Origin: Candidatus Falkowbacteria bacterium CG10_big_fil_rev_8_21_14_0_10_39_9 | GTDB taxonomy: Bacteria > Patescibacteriota > Patescibacteriia > Patescibacteriales > UBA12465 | Assembly (NCBI GenBank): GCA_002778645.1 | Contig: PFAQ01000041.1 | Coordinates: forward strand, 22,766-40,042 | Length of the DNA stretch: 17,277 nt | Reading direction: 5' to 3' | Shown: one piece after another, positions 8,091-14,853 of the stretch | How positions within the stretch are numbered: the stretch's first letter is position 1 | Layout: each line of letters starts with the position of its first letter | Notes under the pieces: generated by a model | The model's database searches: none | The model's input: the letters and a program-made list of their open reading frames with translations, nothing else | Told to the model about the DNA's origin: nothing | Translations under genes and position numbers: made by a program

Positions 8091-8456
8091 TTATAATAAC
8101 TGATACAGAATCGCTCCCACTACTAGTGGGGGCAAAGCCAACCAGAAAGCGATAAAAATAAAAGATAAAATTAACCAAAATAACATCGCAATACTCCGAG
8201 CCATAATCTGAATCAAGCGCATAAAAAAACTAATTGCCTTTCCGGTAAAATCTCGCTGGCCATACATTGGGGTAAAAATGTTTTTAACCCAAACTGACAG
8301 ACCCAAACTGATCTGTTGTTCACTAATAAAATTAACCACCTTAAGCAGCGTCCGCCACAGGCCGACGCTATACCACCAGAGCGGAAAATACAAAAAATCC
8401 CGCGCGATTTGCAGTAAAATTTTAGGAAGATAGATTAAAAAGTGACTGCGATTCAT
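8091..8456 (-). CDS. Small membrane protein, operon partner of the Clp-like ATPase (121 aa)
   Basis: This 121-residue protein has a strongly hydrophobic C-terminus (about 87-119) that could form one long or two short membrane segments. Its N-terminal half is aromatic-rich and amphipathic (FLYFPLWWYSVGLW). The middle part, VKNIFTPMYGQRDFTGK (57-73), is polar and looks like the most constrained stretch. I cannot name its family. It is the first gene of an operon; the ATPase ATG follows its stop after only 3 bases, so the two are probably co-translated and may form one membrane complex (inference). No Shine-Dalgarno sequence precedes ATG 8456, but a small GC-rich hairpin lies in the leader. Confidence 0.82.
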   Translation of the reverse strand: MNRSHFLIYLPKILLQIARDFLYFPLWWYSVGLWRTLLKVVNFISEQQISLGLSVWVKNIFTPMYGQRDFTGKAISFFMRLIQIMARSIAMLFWLILSFIFIAFWLALPPLVVGAILYQLL

Positions 8457-8469
8457 AGCCAGTTAGACA

Positions 8470-8487
8470 AGCGCCCCAAAGTGCGCT
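8470..8487 (-). other. GC-rich hairpin in the leader of the Clp-like operon
   Basis: The arms AGCGC (8470-8474) and GCGCT (8483-8487) make a short, GC-rich stem in a very AT-rich stretch, 13 bases before ATG 8456. No T-tract follows on either strand, so it is not a terminator. It could be an operator half-site or an RNA stem affecting translation. Confidence 0.35.
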
Positions 8488-8500
8488 AAAATATATATTA

Positions 8501-8529
8501 ATAATAACATAAAATCAGACAAAAACCAA
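8501..8529 (-). promoter_or_regulatory. Promoter for the small membrane protein / Clp-like ATPase operon
   Basis: On the minus strand TTGGTT (8529-8524), 17 bases, then TATTAT (8506-8501) preceded by TG one base upstream, an extended -10. The predicted start near 8494 leaves about 38 bases of leader. The -35 is weak. Confidence 0.4.
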
Positions 8530-8534
8530 AACTA

Positions 8535-8563
8535 TTGACAAATTAATTAAAATATGATAAACT
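8535..8563 (+). promoter_or_regulatory. Promoter for the small gene at 8631
   Basis: A perfect TTGACA (8535-8540), a 17-base spacer and an extended -10 (TGA then TAAACT, 8558-8563). The start near 8570 gives a leader of about 60 bases that contains the hairpin at 8591-8617. Confidence 0.65.
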
Positions 8564-8584
8564 TATATCATCTTAAAAATTAAC

Positions 8585-8617
8585 AAAAGGACTAAATAAC
8601 CACCAAGATTATTTAGT
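8585..8617 (+). promoter_or_regulatory. Leader hairpin downstream of a Shine-Dalgarno-like sequence
   Basis: AAAAGGA (8585-8591) is the only convincing ribosome-binding motif in front of a gene here, but it sits about 40 bases before ATG 8631. Immediately after it ACTAAATAA (8591-8599) and TTATTTAGT (8609-8617) form a perfect nine-pair stem with a nine-base loop, followed by TTTT. Folding would bring the motif to about 13 bases from the start. Alternatively the stem with its T-tract acts as a weak attenuator. Confidence 0.5.
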
Positions 8618-8630
8618 TTTAATAAATAAT

Positions 8631-8894
8631 ATGGGTAATGAAAATCCATCAATCGAATCAATTAAAACCCCAAAGGAAAAAATCATGGAATTAAAAAAAA
8701 CCTTAGAGAGCCAAGGCATGAGAGTTTTTATCAACGAAGAAAACTTAGATAATCCAGAGGCATTAAACAGCGTAATTAATGCTTTCAAGGAAATCAAAAA
8801 TGCCTACAGAGTTACAATCTCTGGAGCTGAAGGTGAACTCTTAATTGACATTGAAAGATCCAAAGAAGAAATCACTGAAAGAGAAACTGAATAA
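8631..8894 (+). CDS. Small acidic protein of unknown function (87 aa)
   Basis: I do not recognise this protein. It has 87 residues, is rich in Glu and Lys, and has no membrane segment or cysteine. The first helix is charged (KEKIMELKKTLESQGMRV), a mixed α/β middle follows, and the end is strongly acidic (ERSKEEITERETE). The pattern suggests a small soluble, perhaps dimeric protein. It forms a single-gene unit with a consensus promoter, an unusual leader hairpin and a strong terminator. It lies between the leftward Clp-like operon and the CIRCE-controlled ClpB gene, but nothing links it to proteolysis except position. Confidence 0.75.
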   Translation: MGNENPSIESIKTPKEKIMELKKTLESQGMRVFINEENLDNPEALNSVINAFKEIKNAYRVTISGAEGELLIDIERSKEEITERETE

Positions 8895-8915
8895 AATTTC
8901 TTACACTCATATTTC

Positions 8916-8948
8916 AACAGGATTTGTTAGCGCAAATCCTGTTTTCTT
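8916..8948 (+). terminator. Intrinsic terminator after the 87-aa gene
   Basis: AACAGGATTTG (8916-8926) pairs over 11 bases with CAAATCCTGTT (8933-8943) around a six-base loop, followed by a T-rich tail. It isolates the small gene from the heat-shock promoter that starts about 17 bases downstream. Confidence 0.88.
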
Positions 8949-8964
8949 TTACCCCGAACTCATA

Positions 8965-8993
8965 TTGACACCCCTCATTATATATACTATATT
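8965..8993 (+). promoter_or_regulatory. Promoter of the ClpB-type gene
   Basis: Perfect TTGACA (8965-8970), 17-base spacer and TATATT (8988-8993, five of six). The start near 9000 falls on the left arm of the CIRCE operator, the usual arrangement for HrcA repression. Confidence 0.8.
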
Positions 8994-8997
8994 GGTA

Positions 8998-9024
8998 TTA
9001 GCACTCCATTACTGAGAGTGCTAA
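8998..9024 (+). promoter_or_regulatory. CIRCE operator (HrcA binding site)
   Basis: TTAGCACTC (8998-9006), nine bases, then GAGTGCTAA (9016-9024): a perfect match to the CIRCE consensus in both arms and in spacing. HrcA binds this element and releases it on heat stress (established). It overlaps the transcription start and leader of the following gene, so that gene should be heat-induced by derepression. No hrcA gene is in the window. Confidence 0.95.
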
Positions 9025-9048
9025 ATAAATCACTAACTATCTTTAAAT

Positions 9049-11700
9049 ATGTTTAATAAATTTACCAATAAATCGCAGGAGGCTATTATCAACGCTCAGG
9101 TTATTGCCCAAGAGTTTGGTCAACAATATATTGAGGCCCTCCATCTTTTACTCGCCCTGCTTCAACAAAATGAGAGCTTGATTAAACCCATTCTTGAAAA
9201 GCTCAATACTGATCCAGATATTATCGAAGATTTTACCATTCGCGAGATTAATAAACTCCCCAAAGTCAAAACCTCACCCGTTGAAGGTCCGGTTCAAGCT
9301 GTCCAAGGTACGAGCGATGTCGCTATGGTGCTAGAGCGTTCCAAAAAAGAAGCTGATGGTATGGGTGATGAATATATTTCTACCGAACATATTTTGTTAG
9401 CCCTAGTAGGATCTACTACTGCTGCCCAAAAGATTCTTTTAAATTTTCATTTAGACTATCAGAAAGTTATGGATGTTTTAAAAGAACTTCGCGGCTCTGC
9501 CCCCATCACTGATCCCGATCCGGATACCAAGTTCAAAGTCCTAGAAAAATATACCACCAACCTCACCGACAAAGCCAAGGAAGAAAAATTAGACCCAGTC
9601 ATTGGCCGCGATATGGAAATCCGTCGCATCATGCAAGTCTTGCTTCGACGTACCAAAAATAATCCAGTATTAATCGGTGAGGCTGGTACGGGCAAAACTG
9701 CTATTGTCGAAGGTCTCGCTCAAAGAATTGTTGCCGGTGATGTCCCCGAAATGTTAAAGAACAAAGAAATTGTTTCACTGGATTTAAGCGCCCTAATCGC
9801 TGGAGCTAAATTCCGCGGTGAGTTCGAAGAACGCTTGAAAGCCGTTCTCAAAGAAATTAAATCTCACGGCGACAAAATTATTCTCTTCATCGATGAACTC
9901 CATACTCTAGTTGGCACCGGCGCCTCAGAAGGCTCGATGGACGCTTCCAATATGTTGAAACCAGTTCTGGCTCGCGGTGAACTCCGCACGATTGGCGCGA
10001 CAACCACCAAAGAATATCAAAAATATATCGAGAAAGACCAAGCTCTCGAAAGACGCTTCCAACCAATTTATGTGGCTGAACCAAGCATTGAAGACACGAT
10101 CGCTATTTTGCGCGGCATCAAAGAAAAATATGAGGTTCATCACGGTGTGCGCATTACCGATAATGCTCTAGTGGCCGCCGCTGAACTTTCAACCCGCTAT
10201 ATCAGTGATCGTTTTTTACCGGACAAGGCAGTTGATCTAATCGATGAAGCGACCTCTTCCCTCAGAATGGAAATTGATTCTATGCCAGAAGAATTAGATA
10301 ATCTCAAGCGCGAAATCAAGCGCCTAGAGATTGTGAAAGCTGGGCTGTCTTCCAACAAAGAAACCTCCAAAGATAGTGCTGGTAAAATTCGGATCATCAA
10401 TAAACAATTAGGCGAATTAAAAGAAAAAGCTAATCAGCTAGAACTGCACTGGCAGAATGAAAAAAATATTATCTCTCTTATCCGTGGTAGTAAAAAGAAA
10501 ATTGATGAGCTCAAAGCGAGCGCTGAAATTATTCAACGTCGTGGCGACGACCTCACCCAGGTGGCTCAGATTAAATATGACTTCATCCCTAAATTAGAAA
10601 GGGAAATTAACAGCCAGGAAGCTGAGCTAACCAAAATCCAAAAGAAGGGTCAAAGAATTCTCAAAGAAGAAGTGGATGAAGAAGATATCGCCCGCGTAGT
10701 TTCTCGTTGGACTGGAATTCCAGTGCAGAAGATGCTCGAGAGTGAAATTAAAAAATTAGCTCACGCCGAAACTGAACTAAAACAAATTGTAGTAGGTCAA
10801 GACGAAGCTATTCATGCCGTCGCTAACGCTCTACGTCGCTCCCGTGCTGGAATTAATGAGGAGAAAAAACCAATTGGCTCTTTCCTGTTCATCGGTCCAA
10901 CTGGTGTGGGTAAAACCGAGCTAGCTAAAGCTTTAGCTAGATTTATGTTTAATGATGAAAATGCCTTGGTTCGATTAGATATGAGCGAATTTATGGAAAA
11001 ACATAGCGTGGCCAAATTAATCGGCTCACCTCCGGGCTACGTCGGTCATGACGAGGGCGGACAGTTAACCGAAAAGATTCGGCGCCGACCATACAGCGTC
11101 GTTCTATTTGATGAAATTGAAAAAGCTCATCCCGAAACCTTCAATATGTTGTTACAAATATTAGATGATGGCCGCCTGACCGATTCCAAGGGACGCGTAG
11201 TCAACTTCAAGAATACCATTATTATCATGACTTCTAATTTAGGCAATGAAATTATCAAGCAATATGCCATTGGCTTCAATGATTCCACCGACGAAGCTTC
11301 CGCCACCAAAATTCACGACGATGAAATGCGCGGCAAGATTGATAAGATTTTGCGAGAATATTTTAAGTTAGAATTCTTGAATCGGATTGATGAGACTGTA
11401 TTATTTAAGAGCTTAAGCAAAGAGGCTTTGATTAATATCGTCGACCTGGAACTACAAAAAGTAGAGACCAGATTGCTGGGCAGAAATATTACTGTCAAAA
11501 TTGGCCAGAAGGTCAAAAAGATGTTAGCCGAAAAGAGCTATGATATTACCTTTGGCGCTCGACCCCTCAAACGAATTATTCAGAACATGATTTTAGACGA
11601 ATTAGCCCTCAATATTGTAGAAGGAAAAATTAATAACGGTGATAAAGTAATGATTGATCTGGGAATCAAGAACGAAGTAGTTCTAACCGTTAAACAATAA
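9049..11700 (+). CDS. clpB: ClpB-type AAA+ disaggregase with a ClpC-like IGF loop
   Basis: The 883 residues show the full Hsp100 order: Clp-N repeats (about 1-150), AAA-1 with Walker A GEAGTGKTA (210-218), pore loop KFRG (254-257), Walker B LFIDELH (D282, E283) and Arg fingers R335/R336, then a long charged coiled-coil middle domain (about 405-535) of ClpB size. AAA-2 has GPTGVGKTE (616-624), pore GYVG (663-666), Walker B LFDEIEK (D688, E689), sensor N730, Arg finger R779 and sensor-2 GARPLKR (836-842). ClpB rescues aggregated proteins with DnaK. Unusually, residues 731-760 include IGFN (741-744), placed where ClpA/ClpC carry their ClpP-docking loop and where ClpB normally has none. The usual RPEFLNR reads KLEFLNR. 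Control by the CIRCE element just upstream is nearly certain. clpB is the best name from the middle domain; a ClpC-like role with ClpP cannot be excluded. Confidence 0.93.
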   Translation: MFNKFTNKSQEAIINAQVIAQEFGQQYIEALHLLLALLQQNESLIKPILEKLNTDPDIIEDFTIREINKLPKVKTSPVEGPVQAVQGTSDVAMVLERSKKEADGMGDEYISTEHILLALVGSTTAAQKILLNFHLDYQKVMDVLKELRGSAPITDPDPDTKFKVLEKYTTNLTDKAKEEKLDPVIGRDMEIRRIMQVLLRRTKNNPVLIGEAGTGKTAIVEGLAQRIVAGDVPEMLKNKEIVSLDLSALIAGAKFRGEFEERLKAVLKEIKSHGDKIILFIDELHTLVGTGASEGSMDASNMLKPVLARGELRTIGATTTKEYQKYIEKDQALERRFQPIYVAEPSIEDTIAILRGIKEKYEVHHGVRITDNALVAAAELSTRYISDRFLPDKAVDLIDEATSSLRMEIDSMPEELDNLKREIKRLEIVKAGLSSNKETSKDSAGKIRIINKQLGELKEKANQLELHWQNEKNIISLIRGSKKKIDELKASAEIIQRRGDDLTQVAQIKYDFIPKLEREINSQEAELTKIQKKGQRILKEEVDEEDIARVVSRWTGIPVQKMLESEIKKLAHAETELKQIVVGQDEAIHAVANALRRSRAGINEEKKPIGSFLFIGPTGVGKTELAKALARFMFNDENALVRLDMSEFMEKHSVAKLIGSPPGYVGHDEGGQLTEKIRRRPYSVVLFDEIEKAHPETFNMLLQILDDGRLTDSKGRVVNFKNTIIIMTSNLGNEIIKQYAIGFNDSTDEASATKIHDDEMRGKIDKILREYFKLEFLNRIDETVLFKSLSKEALINIVDLELQKVETRLLGRNITVKIGQKVKKMLAEKSYDITFGARPLKRIIQNMILDELALNIVEGKINNGDKVMIDLGIKNEVVLTVKQ

Positions 11701-11710
11701 TTTTTCAGTG

Positions 11711-11749
11711 AAAACCACGCTCTATTAGAACTGGCGTGGTTTTCTTTTC
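11711..11749 (+). terminator. Intrinsic terminator after the ClpB-type gene
   Basis: AAAACCACGC (11711-11720) pairs with GCGTGGTTTT (11734-11743), with a 13-base loop and a CTTTTC tail. It lies 10 bases after the stop. Confidence 0.85.
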
Positions 11750-11775
11750 CCAAAATCGAAAAAATATATTATAAT
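11747..11775 (+). promoter_or_regulatory. Likely promoter for the lysozyme-like protein/def/fmt gene run
   Basis: A perfect TATAAT (11770-11775) has TTCCCA (11747-11752, four of six) 17 bases upstream. The -35 sits in the tail of the preceding terminator. Start near 11782 gives a leader of about 24 bases before ATG 11806. Confidence 0.5.
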
Positions 11776-11805
11776 ATAAGGATAAAAAATAATTTATCAA
11801 ATATC

Positions 11806-13284
11806 ATGAACAAAATTACCAAAATTGGCCTAATATCAGCCGTAATCTGTCTATTCTCCCCTTTAAGCCTCTGGGCCCAGACTGAAATCGATCCAGAATT
11901 CAATCCAGGACGCATTATCAGTGATGCCGAAATTCTCAATACCAATAGCATGTCTTTGACTGAAGTCCAGAGCTTTTTAGATAAACAAAACAGCTTTCTA
12001 GCTAATTACACTACTTATAATTCTCATGGTACGCCTAATAAAAGCGCAGCCGAGATAATCTATGAAGCGGCCACTGCCAACTATGATTGTGACGGTATAG
12101 AGTTGAGCGAAATGCCCACCGAAGCGGAAAAAATCTTGAAATGTCGTCACGTAACCACCGTTAATCCTAAATTTCTGCTGGTCTTAATCCAAAAAGAACA
12201 AAGTCTAGTGAGCGATACCGAACTCCAACAAAGCCAATTGGACTGGGCCACTGGTTATGGTTGTCCTGACAACTGGGCTTGCAATCCTTATTACAAAGGT
12301 TTTGGCAAACAAGTTAACAGTGCCTCACTGCAATTTAGATATTATATGGACCATCCCGGGAGTTATAAATACAAGGCCGGCAATACTTATACCTTTACTA
12401 ATACTAATAGCCAACCGATGAGCGTTACCGTCGAAAATACCGCCACGGCTGGATTATATAATTATACGCCACATGTCTTCAACGGTAATTATAATTTTTT
12501 TAAACTTTGGAAAAAATACTTCCCTAAAAACCCACTTATCTATCCAGATGGAACCCTAATACGTATTAGCGGCGAAGTCGGAGTATGGTTAATTGATGGC
12601 GGACTGAAACGACCATTTACCAGCCATGGCGCCCTGACTTCTCGTTTTGACGAGAAGAAAATAATTGTAGTGGAAAAAAGCGTCTTAGATAATTATGAAA
12701 AAGGTGACGCTATTAAGTTCCCTAACTATTCCATCATTAGGACTCCCGACCAGAAAAGATATTTATTAGTTGACAATACTAAGAGATTCATAGTGAGCGA
12801 CGAGGCTTTCAAAAAAATCGGCTTTAACCAGAATGAAATTATTGAAGCTCCAACCGGCGATTTGGTGAGCTATAGCAACGGACCAAACTTAACCACTACT
12901 TCCACCAATATTACCGGCACCCTAATGCAAAACACTAAGAATGGTGGCGTCTATTTTGTTCAAGACAACACCAAGGCGCCTCTGATTGACAAAGTACTAC
13001 TCAGCACTAAATTCAAAGGGAAAAAGATAGTTAAGGCAACTGAAACTACCTTAGCTAAATACACTAAGATAGCTCCAGTTTTATTCGGCAATGGCGAGCT
13101 TTTAAAGTCTAACGCTTCTCAAGCAGTCTACCTAATTGATAACGGTCAGAAACGTCCCTTTGTTTCCGGCGAGACTTTTGAAACCCTAGGTTATGATTGG
13201 AAGAATGTAATCACCGTCTCCCCTCAATTGCTATCACTTTATACCTTGGGCACAGCCCTGAGCTTGCCCCCAACCATCCAATAA
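11806..13284 (+). CDS. Secreted lysozyme-like protein with four C-terminal 'RPF' repeats
   Basis: The protein has 492 residues. A clean signal peptide spans 1-24 (hydrophobic core IGLISAVICLFSPLSLW, likely cut after A24). Residues about 30-240 resemble the lysozyme-like/glucosaminidase fold. NPKFLLVLIQKEQSLV (120-135) places E131 as a candidate catalytic acid. YGCPDNWACN (151-160) and the end YTPHVFNGNYNFFKLWKKYF (220-239) are typical of envelope hydrolases in these bacteria. Residues 245-488 hold four repeats of about 60 residues. The clearest, repeats 1 and 4, share the pattern VWLIDGGLKRPF / VYLIDNGQKRPF, then a Val-rich strand and Leu-xx-Tyr-xx-Gly; repeats 2 and 3 have diverged. Four cysteines in the mature protein could form C94-C113 and C153-C159. 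It should act on peptidoglycan or another surface polymer, the repeats binding it (inference). It is the first gene of a rightward run. Confidence 0.82.
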   Translation: MNKITKIGLISAVICLFSPLSLWAQTEIDPEFNPGRIISDAEILNTNSMSLTEVQSFLDKQNSFLANYTTYNSHGTPNKSAAEIIYEAATANYDCDGIELSEMPTEAEKILKCRHVTTVNPKFLLVLIQKEQSLVSDTELQQSQLDWATGYGCPDNWACNPYYKGFGKQVNSASLQFRYYMDHPGSYKYKAGNTYTFTNTNSQPMSVTVENTATAGLYNYTPHVFNGNYNFFKLWKKYFPKNPLIYPDGTLIRISGEVGVWLIDGGLKRPFTSHGALTSRFDEKKIIVVEKSVLDNYEKGDAIKFPNYSIIRTPDQKRYLLVDNTKRFIVSDEAFKKIGFNQNEIIEAPTGDLVSYSNGPNLTTTSTNITGTLMQNTKNGGVYFVQDNTKAPLIDKVLLSTKFKGKKIVKATETTLAKYTKIAPVLFGNGELLKSNASQAVYLIDNGQKRPFVSGETFETLGYDWKNVITVSPQLLSLYTLGTALSLPPTIQ

Positions 13285-13285
13285 T

Positions 13286-14083
13286 ATGCTTGTTTCTTCC
13301 TACATTAGTCCCCACTCTCCAATTCTAATCCCAGCCATTGGCAAGGTGAATAATTTAATGCTGAACAAAACTACTGAGGCTTACCAGAAAATCGCCGAAC
13401 AACTTTTAGCCGATAAGGTGGAGTCTATTATTATTATCTCACCTCACTTAAACTCCCCCGAAAATGGTTGGTTAATAAACAGCGCCACGGAATTTAAAAT
13501 TGGCTTTGAAAACTTTGGGGACTTCGCCACTCACAGTCAAATTAGCGGTGACATGGTTTTAGCTCACGAATTAAAAGAATCTCTGACTAATAATTTTACC
13601 ATTCAATTAAGTAGTGAACCTCAGCTAGACTATGGTTCAGCTATACCCCTGCAGCTACTATCATCCGTATTAAAAGATATTAAGGTAATTACCCTTTCCC
13701 ATGCCAACTCTGATCACGCCAGCCACTTTGCTTTGGGCCAAGCTTTAAAAAACATTATCATCAGCCAAGACAAACGCATCGCCGTTATTGCTTCGGCCGA
13801 TCTATCACATCGTCTAAAACGTATTTCGCCAGGGGGCTATAGCGCTAAAGGAGCAAAATTTGATAACAAGTTAATTGAATATTTAAACAACCCTGAAAGT
13901 GCTAGTGAAAACATTCTCCCAATGGACGATAAGCTCGTCAGGGATGCCATGGAGTGTGGCCTGAAGTCAATCTGTGTTTTGTTAGGAATTTTAGATGGCT
14001 TAGAATATAAACCAAAAGTCCTATCATATCAAACTGAAATTGGCATCGGCTACTTGACTATGGCGATGAATATTATAGAATAA
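13286..14083 (+). CDS. LigB/MEMO-fold protein (class III extradiol dioxygenase-like)
   Basis: The 265 residues fit the LigB-like/AmmeMemoRadiSam protein B superfamily. The N-terminus YISPHSPILIPAIG provides metal-ligand candidate H10 and IIIISPHLN provides H54. SADLSHRL (170-177) with H175 and YQTEIGIGYL with E251 match other conserved positions. The segment LDYGSAIPL (114-122) aligns with the superfamily's DHGxxVPL, but the His is Tyr116. Family members are either Fe(II) ring-cleaving dioxygenases or non-catalytic MEMO proteins. Nothing here points to aromatic degradation, and the radical-SAM and AMMECR1 partners of the MEMO system are not in the window. The start is one base past the stop of the lysozyme-like gene, so translation is probably coupled. 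Actual substrate is unknown. Confidence 0.82.
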   Translation: MLVSSYISPHSPILIPAIGKVNNLMLNKTTEAYQKIAEQLLADKVESIIIISPHLNSPENGWLINSATEFKIGFENFGDFATHSQISGDMVLAHELKESLTNNFTIQLSSEPQLDYGSAIPLQLLSSVLKDIKVITLSHANSDHASHFALGQALKNIIISQDKRIAVIASADLSHRLKRISPGGYSAKGAKFDNKLIEYLNNPESASENILPMDDKLVRDAMECGLKSICVLLGILDGLEYKPKVLSYQTEIGIGYLTMAMNIIE

Positions 14084-14088
14084 AAATT

Positions 14089-14373
14089 ATGCAAGACTTG
14101 GCGGCCATCCTAAAAGCTCGAAAAACCGTTAAACCGCCAGCTTATGAATGGCAGGATCTCGCTTTGCGTATTATCAAAGAACTTGGTATTCCCGATTTTA
14201 AACGTTCTGCTGTCTTTAAAATTTGTCGTGATCATCATAAAAATACCATTGAAAAAGCCATGAATGAAACCAAAGAGCTCTGTAAAAATGGCTCTAAATG
14301 GCAATATTTCTTTAAAGTTATGGCCAGCTTTGAAGAATTACAAAAACAGACTAAGGCCACTGAAAAAATCTAA
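14089..14373 (+). CDS. Small protein of unknown function upstream of def (94 aa)
   Basis: The protein has 94 residues and is basic, helical and soluble. The N-terminal part KPPAYEWQDLALRIIKELGI and the stretch FKRSAVFKICRD look like constrained motifs. It has three cysteine-free helices followed by a Lys-rich end; C55 and C75 are the only cysteines. I cannot assign a domain. It begins 5 bases after the preceding stop and ends 3 bases before the def start, so it is an inner member of the operon. That position suggests a role near translation or nucleic acids, but this is inference from neighbours only. No Shine-Dalgarno sequence. Confidence 0.8.
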   Translation: MQDLAAILKARKTVKPPAYEWQDLALRIIKELGIPDFKRSAVFKICRDHHKNTIEKAMNETKELCKNGSKWQYFFKVMASFEELQKQTKATEKI

Positions 14374-14376
14374 AAT

Positions 14377-14853
14377 ATGTCCAAACTTTTGCCCATCCTT
14401 AATCACCCTAATCCTATTCTCCGCAAAATCTCTCGCCCTCTAACCCTAGAGGAAATCAGAAGCCCTAAAATCCAGAGCTTGATTTCGGATATCGAAAAAA
14501 CTATGATCACCAAAGACGGTGCCGGACTAGCTGCACCTCAAATCGGTGAAAATATCAGATTACTAGTACTACGTGACGGAGAACGGGTGATGGTTATAAT
14601 TAATCCGCAAATTACCAAAAAATCCTGGGCGCGAGAGGTTGACGAAGAAGGTTGTCTGTCAGTTTTAGATAAAGCCGGTAATATTATTTTTGGTAATGTC
14701 GAGCGGCACAAAAAAATCCAATGCAGCTATCTGGATACCAAGGGCAAAAAACAAAAAATTAGTGCTGAGAATATTTTGGCTCGAATTATTCAACACGAGA
14801 CCGACCACTTAAACGGTATATTATTTATCGACAAACTCTATCATGGGAAATAA
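14377..14853 (+). CDS. def: Peptide deformylase
   Basis: Peptide deformylase removes the formyl group from the N-terminal Met of new proteins, using a metal ion. All three family motifs are intact in 158 residues: GAGLAAPQIG (48-57), EGCLS (91-95, metal ligand C93) and HETDH (140-144, ligands H140 and H144, catalytic E141). Length is normal. The end overlaps the fmt start by 11 bases, so the two enzymes that remove and add the formyl group are coupled in translation. This def-fmt pair is a common bacterial arrangement. Confidence 0.98.
   Translation: MSKLLPILNHPNPILRKISRPLTLEEIRSPKIQSLISDIEKTMITKDGAGLAAPQIGENIRLLVLRDGERVMVIINPQITKKSWAREVDEEGCLSVLDKAGNIIFGNVERHKKIQCSYLDTKGKKQKISAENILARIIQHETDHLNGILFIDKLYHGK

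Noticed and set aside
8470..8487. Hairpin as transcription terminator
   Set aside because: Short stem and no T-tract on either strand; kept only as a possible regulatory stem.
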